Shown here: piece after piece, positions 1 through 4,938 of the stretch
Layout of the letters: each line of letters begins with the position of its first letter
Numbering within the stretch: the first letter of the stretch is position 1
Assembly (NCBI GenBank): GCA_902470925.1
Contig: CABRIF010000091.1
Location: 1 to 9,723 of the forward strand
Direction: 5' to 3'
Origin: an uncultured Collinsella sp.
Lineage (GTDB): Bacteria; Actinomycetota; Coriobacteriia; Coriobacteriales; Coriobacteriaceae
Length of the DNA: 9,723 bases
The notes under the pieces: model-generated
Database searches by the model: none
Seen by the model: the letters and a program-made list of their open reading frames with translations, nothing else
Told to the model about the DNA's origin: nothing
Program-made: the position numbers and the translations under genes

Positions 1-47
1 GAGATTCCTCTACGTCTCGTGGGCTCGGAGATGTGTATAAGAGACAG
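1..47 (+). other. Illumina Nextera i7 adaptor remnant (not genomic)
   Basis: Positions 14-47 match the Nextera transposase read-2 adaptor, which ends with the mosaic end AGATGTGTATAAGAGACAG (29-47). The bases before it fit the tail of the P7 primer (gagat, 1-5) followed by the 8-base index TCCTCTAC (6-13), which I recognise as the Nextera N712 index. This is library-preparation sequence left in the assembly. Any reading frame that starts inside it, such as one beginning MGSEMCIRDR, is an artefact. Confidence 0.97.
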
Positions 48-53
48 ATCCTG

Positions 54-129
54 TGGTGGAGACGAAGGGGATCGAACCCTCGACCTCCTCGATGCGACCG
101 AGGCGCTCTCCCAGCTGAGCTACGTCCCC
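54..129 (-). tRNA. tRNA-Ala (anticodon CGC), CCA encoded
   Basis: On the minus strand this folds as a complete 76-nt cloverleaf. The acceptor stem is GGGGACG with CGTCTCC, including one G-U pair. The D arm is GCTC...GAGC. The anticodon stem is CCTCG/CGAGG around the loop GTCGCAT, which puts CGC at positions 34-36. The T arm is GAGGG-TTCGATC-CCCTT, followed by discriminator A and an encoded CCA (54-56 on the plus strand). Anticodon CGC reads GCG, an alanine codon used heavily in the neighbouring genes. The gene ends only six bases from the adaptor junction but is intact. Confidence 0.95.
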
Positions 130-142
130 AGGACAGTTGATA

Positions 143-170
143 ATTCTAGCGACTGCCGAGGGGATGTCAA
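143..170 (-). promoter_or_regulatory. Sigma-70-type promoter of the tRNA-Ala gene
   Basis: Read on the minus strand, a perfect -35 box TTGACA (165-170) is followed after 16 bases by the -10 box TAGAAT (143-148). The -10 box lies 13 bases before the first base of the mature tRNA at 129. Spacing and match are both good. The promoter lies in the 81-base gap between the radical SAM stop codon and the tRNA, so the tRNA has its own start and need not depend on read-through. Confidence 0.8.
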
Positions 171-210
171 CGGAGAATTTGAAAAAGTTTGCGAACGGGC
201 GCGCCGCCGG

Positions 211-1176
211 TCAGACGTGCGCGGCGTCCGGGGCGATGGGCGCATTCGCCGCGCGCAGCACCCCGGTGGTGTCGAATGCGGGCGTGAAGCTCTCGTCGAC
301 CGCGCCGCCCTCCTGCCAGAACATCGTGGTGAATCCGAGCTCGTCGGCATGGTCGAGCACCTGCTCGTACTCCTCGGATGTGACGGCGCGCGCCAGCTCG
401 CCGCCGGCGGCCCGCATGTGCGCGTTTGGGGTGTACTGATTCATGACCGAGATAGGGATGTCACCGGCGACAGACCAGATGGCGTCGAGCACCCGGCACG
501 AATCGTCGGCGTGGCCGGGCAGGACCAGATGGCGCACGATGATGCCGCGCTGCATCATGCCCTCGTTGTCGGTGAGGGGCCCGCCGGCGGCGCGGACGGA
601 GGCGAGCATGCGTGCGAGCGCCTGCTGTGCGATCGCTGGGTAGTCCGCAACATGGGACAGGCGACGCCCCAGATCGGCGGAAGCGTACTTGAAGTCGGTC
701 AGCCAGATATCGACGGTGCTGGCGAGCGCGTCGATCGCCTCGGCGCGCTCGTAGCCGCTCGTGTTGTAGACGATCGGGATGCTCAGGCCGCGCTTGCGCG
801 CGGCGGCCACGGCGGCGGGCAGCGCATGCGCCATATGGGTGGCGGTGACCAGGTTGATGTTGTGCGCACCCTGGCTCTGCAGCTCGAGCATGATCTCCAC
901 CAGGCGCTCCGGCGTGATGTCGATGCCGAAGTTGCCCGTTGAGATTTCGTGGTTCTGGCAGTAGACGCACTTGAGGGGGCAGCCGCTGAAGAAGATCGTG
1001 CCCGAGCCACCCTCGCCCGAGATGGGCGGCTCCTCCCAGAAGTGGAGCGCTGCGCGGGCGACGCGGAGGGTTTCCGAGGCTCCGCAGACACCGCGGGCCC
1101 CTGCTGCGCGTGCCGTCCCGCAGCGGCGGGGGCACAGCTCGCAGGCGTTCAGGGAGGCGGTGTCGAGTAAGAACAT
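211..1176 (-). CDS. PflX-type radical SAM protein (PFL-activating-enzyme homologue)
   Basis: A 321-aa protein of the radical SAM superfamily. The motif SGCPLKCVYCQN (residues 64-75) supplies the CxxxCxxC cysteines C66, C70 and C73 that hold the 4Fe-4S cluster cleaving S-adenosylmethionine. A second cysteine group lies near the N terminus (C12, C15, C19, C31, in CELCPRRCG...VCG), as is usual for the uncharacterised PflX/COG1313 group, which resembles pyruvate-formate-lyase activating enzymes. GEGGSGTIFF just before the cluster and LTDFKY further on also fit the family. The substrate of this group is not established, and no glycyl-radical enzyme gene is next to it here. The start at 1176 has only a weak ribosome site (AGAAAG about 12 bases upstream). 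The length is normal for the family. It lies upstream of, and on the same strand as, the tRNA-Ala gene. Family assignment is secure; the exact role is unknown. Confidence 0.9.
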   Translation of the reverse strand: MFLLDTASLNACELCPRRCGTARAAGARGVCGASETLRVARAALHFWEEPPISGEGGSGTIFFSGCPLKCVYCQNHEISTGNFGIDITPERLVEIMLELQSQGAHNINLVTATHMAHALPAAVAAARKRGLSIPIVYNTSGYERAEAIDALASTVDIWLTDFKYASADLGRRLSHVADYPAIAQQALARMLASVRAAGGPLTDNEGMMQRGIIVRHLVLPGHADDSCRVLDAIWSVAGDIPISVMNQYTPNAHMRAAGGELARAVTSEEYEQVLDHADELGFTTMFWQEGGAVDESFTPAFDTTGVLRAANAPIAPDAAHV

Positions 1177-1331
1177 GGGATCAGGGCTTTCTGCAGCTGT
1201 GGGGACGCGCGGTATGTGGGCGGCGTGTGCGCACCGGCGCGCGAGCGGTGGGGTGTGGATAGGCGCCGACGGTTCACACCTGCGCTATGCAGGGGGAACG
1301 TGATGATTCGAGAAAACGGCGCGGCCTTTTC

Positions 1332-1360
1332 ATCGTCCGTCAGAAAGATTTGTAAGTCAA
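1332..1360 (-). promoter_or_regulatory. Possible promoter of the radical SAM gene
   Basis: On the minus strand a good -35 box TTGACT (1355-1360) is followed after 17 bases by GACGAT (1332-1337), a weak -10 match. It would give a leader of about 150 bases before the start codon at 1176. That leader holds an imperfect hairpin (CCTGC/GCAGG at 1279-1293 with outer GTTC/GAAC pairing). The weak -10 makes this tentative. Confidence 0.3.
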
Positions 1361-1362
1361 GA

Positions 1363-1391
1363 CTGGTATTGGAACTGTGGTGCCGTATGAT
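1363..1391 (+). promoter_or_regulatory. Probable promoter of the 6S-like RNA
   Basis: TATGAT at 1386-1391 is a near-consensus -10 box. CTGGTA at 1363-1368, 17 bases upstream, is a poor -35 match. Transcription would begin near 1398, just before the closing helix of the structured RNA that starts at 1401. The spacing relative to the RNA supports it more than the -35 box does. Confidence 0.45.
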
Positions 1392-1397
1392 GAAGTC

Positions 1398-1566
1398 GTT
1401 CCGCCCCCCGCGGAGCAACTGGGTGAACCGTCGCGTTTATTTAGGGAGCCCATACAGTCGTTTGTAGTACAGGTATCCTCCGTTGTTGAGGAAGCTGGAA
1501 CTGGCGATGAGGGCACCCACCTTGCAGAGGTGGGTTCATTTTCGTGAAGCGGGGGGCGGTTTTTTC
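1398..1566 (+). ncRNA. ssrS: Candidate 6S RNA (RNA polymerase regulator)
   Basis: A structured, non-coding stretch. An 11-bp perfect helix joins CCGCCCCCCGC (1401-1411) to GCGGGGGGCGG (1549-1559) across 137 bases and is followed by six T residues (1560-1565), as in an intrinsic terminator. Inside it, CGTCGC (1429-1434) pairs with GCGATG (1504-1509) to start an apical rod that ends in the hairpin TCCTC/GAGGA (1476-1480 with 1488-1492). The part between the two helices is an open bubble, and its 3' side forms the hairpin ACCCACCT/AGGTGGGT (1515-1522 with 1528-1535). This closing stem, central bubble with 3' hairpin and apical rod is the layout of 6S RNA, which mimics an open promoter and binds housekeeping RNA polymerase. 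The CACC-TTG...GGGTTCA stretch also resembles the corresponding part of the E. coli RNA. The length of about 169 nt fits. The identification rests on structure and partial recall; no covariance search was run. Confidence 0.68.
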
Positions 1567-1710
1567 ATGCGAACTCAATATTCTCCCATGGTGACGAGAT
1601 GATATGGGTTTCTGAAGTAGCTGTTTGTATTTGGTCGGCAAGGCAAATTGCCGCACCACTGGAATAAAATACCATTCAATAGTCACTCAAGCTGGGGGAG
1701 AAGACGTAAG
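1567..1710 (+). other. AT-richer intergenic region with a short palindrome
   Basis: No gene is seen here. It contains the perfect inverted repeat GGCAA-a-TTGCC (1642-1652). Its right arm overlaps a possible -35 box TTGCCG (1648-1653), and TACCAT (1670-1675) lies 16 bases downstream as a possible -10. If that promoter is real, the palindrome would be in position to act as an operator for the gene at 1711. Both matches are modest. Confidence 0.3.
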
Positions 1711-1938
1711 ATGGGAAAAAGCAGGAGTGCGCCGCATCGTCCATGTTTAAAGAAGCATTCATATGGAGGATCAGAACTTTGGTTTACCGGTCAGCCCGAG
1801 CGAGTGGCCGATTACTACACGATGGATGAGGACGTATCTGATGCTGTCAATAGAATCAGGGCGTTGCCATCATCTGGCGAGAAAGTGACCTCTCGAAAAG
1901 AGGGGGCTGGTAAGGTTTCACCTAGTTCGACTCATTAA
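1711..1938 (+). CDS. Hypothetical 75-aa protein
   Basis: A small basic protein beginning MGKSRSAPHRPCLKK. I do not recognise it. I chose the ATG at 1711 because GGGGGAG (1694-1700) is a good ribosome site 10 bases upstream; the frame stays open to the left but without a better start. The N-terminal part is rich in Arg, Lys and His, the middle (VADYYTMDEDVSDAVNRI, about residues 34-51) could form a helix, and the tail is Ser/Lys-rich. No signal peptide, membrane segment or metal-binding motif is visible. It stops 9 bases before the membrane-protein gene at 1948, so the two are probably cotranscribed. The codon mix is less GC-biased than in the large genes to the right, which could mean acquired DNA. 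It may also be a chance frame. Confidence 0.45.
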   Translation: MGKSRSAPHRPCLKKHSYGGSELWFTGQPERVADYYTMDEDVSDAVNRIRALPSSGEKVTSRKEGAGKVSPSSTH

Positions 1939-1947
1939 GGGGCTGTC

Positions 1948-2253
1948 GTGATCGCGTTTATTCAACTTGGAGCGGGCATTCTATTTACGACAACCGCAAT
2001 TTGGATGGTGGTGCGCAGGTCGTGCGCGCCGCTGAAGCGGATGCACCGAGATGACCTTTCGCCCACAGGCGAACGGCGCCTGGCGCTTGTCAGCGCCGCG
2101 CTGTTCCTCTTCGTCGGGGTCGTCTTCTTTATCTTGTCGTACCATTCGCTGTTCCGCCCCGATGCGGACGACACTCTGCTCGGCACTGCGGGCATCATCG
2201 TGCCGGCTGTATTGGAGCTTTTTGCTATCCGGCACTATAACGGCTCTCTGTAG
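1948..2253 (+). CDS. Small integral membrane protein, about three TM segments
   Basis: A 101-aa protein starting at GTG 1948, with AAGGGG (1937-1942) five bases upstream as ribosome site. Hydrophobic segments lie at about residues 2-22 (AFIQLGAGILFTTTAIWMVV), 45-65 (LALVSAALFLFVGVVFFILS) and 77-94 (LLGTAGIIVPAVLELFAI). A basic loop between the first two (RRSCAPLKRMHRDDLSPTGERR) should lie in the cytoplasm by the positive-inside rule, and a short acidic loop (RPDADD) lies between the last two. The family is not recognised and no catalytic motif is seen. The close spacing to the 75-aa gene, whose stop overlaps the ribosome site, suggests coupled translation. Being real is likely because of the clear membrane pattern; the function is unknown. 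Confidence 0.7.
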   Translation: MIAFIQLGAGILFTTTAIWMVVRRSCAPLKRMHRDDLSPTGERRLALVSAALFLFVGVVFFILSYHSLFRPDADDTLLGTAGIIVPAVLELFAIRHYNGSL

Positions 2254-2330
2254 ACGAGGGTGCAGAGGGCTTCTCGAGTGGGACACACCTCCCTGGACGC
2301 CTCAAACGTTCAGGCTTCCTTCCGATGGAT

Positions 2331-2362
2331 GGGCGTGCATGGTTCCCTTCGCATGCACGCCC
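2331..2362. terminator. Perfect 11-bp hairpin downstream of the membrane-protein gene
   Basis: GGGCGTGCATG (2331-2341) and CATGCACGCCC (2352-2362) form a perfect stem with a 10-base loop, 78 bases after the stop codon at 2253. There is no T tract on either side, so it is not a standard Rho-independent terminator. It could end the transcript with help, stabilise the mRNA end, or bind a protein dimer. It separates the small-gene pair from the next gene. Confidence 0.4.
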
Positions 2363-2407
2363 GGGCTGCAGGCCTCGGCGGCGCCGCAGCTTCTGGCACC
2401 GAGAGGG

Positions 2408-2413
2408 TATACT
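2408..2413 (+). promoter_or_regulatory. Possible -10 box before the coiled-coil gene
   Basis: TATACT at 2408-2413 is a five-of-six match to the -10 consensus and lies 70 bases before the start codon at 2483. No convincing -35 box lies 16-18 bases upstream, where the sequence is very GC-rich. If used, it probably drives the 2483 gene and the nicotinate phosphoribosyltransferase together. Confidence 0.35.
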
Positions 2414-2465
2414 GGTACGAATGACTCCGTAACCGAGCGCGCGGCCCGCTAGCCGCGCGTGCCCA

Positions 2466-2472
2466 AGAGGGG
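2466..2472 (+). promoter_or_regulatory. Ribosome binding site deciding the start at 2483
   Basis: AGAGGGG lies 10 bases before ATG 2483. The frame also contains a GTG at 2459, but it would place this site inside the coding region and has only GC-rich sequence upstream. The ATG is therefore preferred. Confidence 0.6.
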
Positions 2473-2482
2473 ACCGATTGCC

Positions 2483-2998
2483 ATGGGAGAGCCCACGACG
2501 GCGCCGCTGACCGATGCCGAACGCGCCGAGCTTGAGGAGCTGCGCGCTGAGAAGCTCAGGCGCGAGCAAGCCGAACGCGACCGACGCGAGCGCGCTGAGC
2601 TCGAGGCCCTGCGCGCCGAGCTGGACGGGGCGTCGGCTGAGGATGCGGCTTGCGGCGCTGCTGCGGATATGGCCGCAGGCGATATGGCTGCAGATTCGAG
2701 CGATGCCGTGGCCGCCTCCGCGTCGCGTGCGGGCGCGCACATCGAGGTTTCCGCACCGGCGCCGAGCTCGCCGGCGGCCCCGCGGCCCGGCGCCGCCGCT
2801 GCCCGCGGCTCTTCGGCGGCCCCCGCTTCTGCGAGCCCCTCGACAGCCGGTGCCCACAAGACCTTCGGCGAGCGCATGGTGACCTCCGATGCCACCGACA
2901 ACGACGGCTTGCCCACCATGCCACCTGCCCAGAAGGTCATCATCGCCGTGTGCATCCTGGCGGTCATCGGCTACGCCATCTACATCTTCACCCGCTAA
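2483..2998 (+). CDS. Coiled-coil, Ala/Pro-rich protein with C-terminal membrane anchor
   Basis: A 171-aa protein in three parts. Residues about 9-48 are a highly charged heptad-like helix (LTDAERAELEELRAEKLRRE and on), predicted coiled coil. Residues about 49-123 are low-complexity Ala, Ser and Pro, probably a flexible linker. Residues 150-168 (KVIIAVCILAVIGYAIYIF) are one hydrophobic segment, followed only by TR, so the protein is probably tail-anchored with the coiled coil in the cytoplasm. No N-terminal signal peptide is seen. It ends 42 bases before the nicotinate phosphoribosyltransferase start, with no terminator between, so they are probably cotranscribed. I do not recognise a named family. 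The coiled coil suggests self-association or a protein partner. A repeat-rich linker can make alignments misleading. Confidence 0.8.
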   Translation: MGEPTTAPLTDAERAELEELRAEKLRREQAERDRRERAELEALRAELDGASAEDAACGAAADMAAGDMAADSSDAVAASASRAGAHIEVSAPAPSSPAAPRPGAAAARGSSAAPASASPSTAGAHKTFGERMVTSDATDNDGLPTMPPAQKVIIAVCILAVIGYAIYIFTR

Positions 2999-3040
2999 CG
3001 CCTCTGCCCGCAGCCGCGGACCTCACGAAAGGAAGCCGGT

Positions 3041-4546
3041 ATGGCCCTGACCGATCCGGCGCGTCCCACCGACGTGTCCATGCTCACCGACCTGTACGAA
3101 CTCACCATGGCCCAGGGGCTGTGGGAGAGCGGCAAGCTCGAGGAGGAGGGGTGCTTCACGGCGTTCTTTCGCGACGCCCCCTTCGGTGGCGCCTTTGCCG
3201 TCATGTGCGGCACCGCCGAGTTGCCCGAGCTGGTGGAGAACATGCGCTTTACCGAGGAGGACGTCTCCTACCTGGCCGGCCTGACGGCGCCGGCGGGCGG
3301 CAGGCTCTTCAAGCCGGCGTTCCTGGATTACCTGCGCGGGTTTTCCATGCACGTGGATATCGACGCGGTGCCCGAAGGCGAGCTCGTGTTCGGGCGCGAA
3401 CCGATGGTGCGGGTGACCGGGCCTGCGCTCGAGTGCCAGCTGCTGGAGACGGCGCTGCTCAACACCATCGGCTTCCAGACCCTGGTGGCCACCAAGACCG
3501 CTCGCGTGGTGCAGGCGGCCAAGGGGCGCCCAGTGGCCGAGTTCGGCCTGCGCCGCGCCCAAGGCCCCGACGGCGGTATGGCCGTGGCGCGCGCCAGCTA
3601 CGTGGCGGGCGTGTCGTCGACCTCCAACGTGCTGGCGGGTCGCAAGTACGGTATTCCGGTGTTCGGCACGCATGCCCATAGCTGGGTGATGAGCTTTCCC
3701 AGCGAGCTTGAGGCCTTCCGTGCCTTCGCGCAGTCGAGCCCGAACAACTGCACCTTGCTGATCGATACCTATGACGTGCGCGAGGGTGTGGAGAACGCCA
3801 TCATCGTGGCCCATGAGATGGAGGCGCGCGGCGAGCGCCTGGCCGCCGTGCGCATCGATTCCGGCGACCTGGCCAAGCTCTCCAGCTACGTGCGTGGACG
3901 TTTCGACGCCGAGGGCCTGGAGTACGTGAAGATCTCGGTGTCCAACGACCTGGACGAGTACACGATCCAGTCCCTGCTCGACCAGGGCGCCCCGCTCGAC
4001 AGCTTCGGCGTGGGCACCAAGCTCGCCACCTGCTATGACCAGCCGGCGCTGGGCTGCGTCTACAAGCTCACCGCCCGTCGCGAGGCGGGGGACGCCGGTT
4101 GGACGCCGGTGGTGAAGCTGTCCGAGCAGCCCTACAAGCGCACGATTCCGGGCATCCAGGGCGTGCGGCGCTACTCCGATGAGCACGGCAGCCCGGTGTG
4201 CGACATGATCTACGATGAGGCCTATCTCGCCGGGGACGGCTGCACGCTGGTGGCCGTCAACGACGCCGCTCTGGTGACCGACGTGTCGGGCTTCACCTGC
4301 CGCGAGCTGCTCGAGCCCTGCGTGCGGGCGGGCCGGGCCTGCGTGCCGCGTGAGCCGCTTGCCGCCGCCCGTGCGCGCAACCGTGCGGCGCTCGATGCGC
4401 TCGATGCCGCCTATAAGCGTTTTCTGTATCCTCAGGCCTACGTGGTGGGTATGGAAAGCGGCCTGTCCCAGCTGCGCGACGAGCTCGTGCGCGAGCGCAT
4501 GGTGGATGCGTCCTGCGTGCTGCCGTGGCGCACCGCGCGGCGCTAG
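3041..4546 (+). CDS. pncB: Nicotinate phosphoribosyltransferase
   Basis: A 501-aa cytoplasmic enzyme of NAD salvage. It joins nicotinate and 5-phosphoribosyl pyrophosphate to make nicotinate mononucleotide, coupled to ATP hydrolysis. Family motifs run the whole length: DLYELTMAQGLW at 17-28; EFGLRRAQGPDGG from 167; GTHAHSWV at 209-216, which carries the conserved His region that is phosphorylated in the family; LIDTYDVREGVENA; RIDSGDLAKLS from 271; VSNDLDE; and the phosphate-binding FGVGTKLAT from 322. The length is typical of the longer bacterial/animal type. The start at 3041 follows AAAGGAAG (3028-3035). The 171-aa coiled-coil gene lies 42 bases upstream and is probably in the same transcript, but nothing in it points to NAD metabolism. 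No clear Rho-independent terminator follows the stop at 4546. Function is secure. Confidence 0.96.
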   Translation: MALTDPARPTDVSMLTDLYELTMAQGLWESGKLEEEGCFTAFFRDAPFGGAFAVMCGTAELPELVENMRFTEEDVSYLAGLTAPAGGRLFKPAFLDYLRGFSMHVDIDAVPEGELVFGREPMVRVTGPALECQLLETALLNTIGFQTLVATKTARVVQAAKGRPVAEFGLRRAQGPDGGMAVARASYVAGVSSTSNVLAGRKYGIPVFGTHAHSWVMSFPSELEAFRAFAQSSPNNCTLLIDTYDVREGVENAIIVAHEMEARGERLAAVRIDSGDLAKLSSYVRGRFDAEGLEYVKISVSNDLDEYTIQSLLDQGAPLDSFGVGTKLATCYDQPALGCVYKLTARREAGDAGWTPVVKLSEQPYKRTIPGIQGVRRYSDEHGSPVCDMIYDEAYLAGDGCTLVAVNDAALVTDVSGFTCRELLEPCVRAGRACVPREPLAAARARNRAALDALDAAYKRFLYPQAYVVGMESGLSQLRDELVRERMVDASCVLPWRTARR

Positions 4547-4794
4547 GGGCCACAGGCTGTCGTGCAGGCGCACGCACATCGACGCATGCGCGGTGTTCGT
4601 GCGGTTGCGTCTGCGCTCCCGAGGGCCCCTTCTGAGCTGCCGGGCGGATGCCGGCGGGCCGGTGTCCAAGACGTCCCGCACCCGGCGGCGCGTCTTACCC
4701 GGCGCGCGGACGGTCGCCTGCGCACTGGTATCCCCATGACGAACAAGGGGGTTGGACGATGGGCCCGTTCGGGCTGCACCGCCCGCTCCTGTTA

Positions 4795-4842
4795 ACCGTT
4801 CACGGTGTAAAACCGACCGTTCGCTCTCTTCGCAAACCGACC
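4795..4842 (+). promoter_or_regulatory. Candidate operator cluster upstream of the fucosidase
   Basis: ACCGT-tc-ACGGT (4795-4806) is a perfect 5-bp inverted repeat. Just after it, AAACCGACC occurs twice, at 4810-4818 and 4834-4842, with starts 24 bases apart. The cluster lies about 95-145 bases before the start codon, a usual place for sugar-responsive regulator sites. No regulator gene is present in the window and the repeats are short, so this is a suggestion only. Confidence 0.35.
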
Positions 4843-4892
4843 TGCGCGGTGATTTTGTCTGCTTCTCGTTGTAGTTCGTTACCATTTTGCTG

Positions 4893-4913
4893 GTGCACGC
4901 GCACGCGCTGCAC
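4893..4913 (+). other. Short inverted repeat in the fucosidase leader
   Basis: GTGCA (4893-4897) and TGCAC (4909-4913) flank an 11-base GC-rich centre, just before the ribosome site. A small leader hairpin is possible. The stem is short and may be chance in GC-rich DNA. Confidence 0.25.
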
Positions 4914-4926
4914 GTTGGGGATAACG

Positions 4927-4932
4927 AGGAGG
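4927..4932 (+). promoter_or_regulatory. Consensus Shine-Dalgarno of the fucosidase gene
   Basis: AGGAGG lies six bases before ATG 4939. This perfect site decides the start in favour of residue 1. A second in-frame ATG at codon 16 has no such site. Confidence 0.85.
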
Positions 4933-4938
4933 AGAAGC

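Larger units (their letters stand above)
4547..4938 (+). other. 392-base intergenic region before the fucosidase gene
   Basis: No convincing gene lies here. Short plus-strand frames (for example 4562-4795) are Arg/Ala-rich, lack a ribosome site and look like chance. The left half is very GC-rich, with imperfect repeats of ACCCGGCG around 4680-4710 but no clear terminator. The right half is less GC-rich and holds the candidate operators listed separately. TTGTCT (4855-4860) and TACCAT (4880-4885) are a possible promoter, but the 19-base spacing is long. Confidence 0.5.

Noticed and set aside
19..942. A 307-aa plus-strand frame from the adaptor through the tRNA and the radical SAM gene
   Set aside because: It starts in adaptor sequence and crosses the tRNA; the minus strand holds the real gene with its Fe-S motif.
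1401..1566. Reading the 1401-1566 structure as only a terminator
   Set aside because: The arms of the closing helix are 137 bases apart with ordered helices between them, and a -10 box sits just upstream. This fits a discrete RNA better, though its 3' end does also act as a terminator.
1398..1566. SRP RNA, tmRNA or RNase P RNA as the identity of the structured RNA
   Set aside because: No SRP Alu or GGAA-tetraloop signature, no tRNA-like ends or tag frame, and too short and lacking the core of RNase P RNA.
4562..4795. A 77-aa plus-strand frame in the intergenic region
   Set aside because: Arg/Ala-rich, no ribosome site and no recognisable domain; several overlapping frames on both strands look the same.
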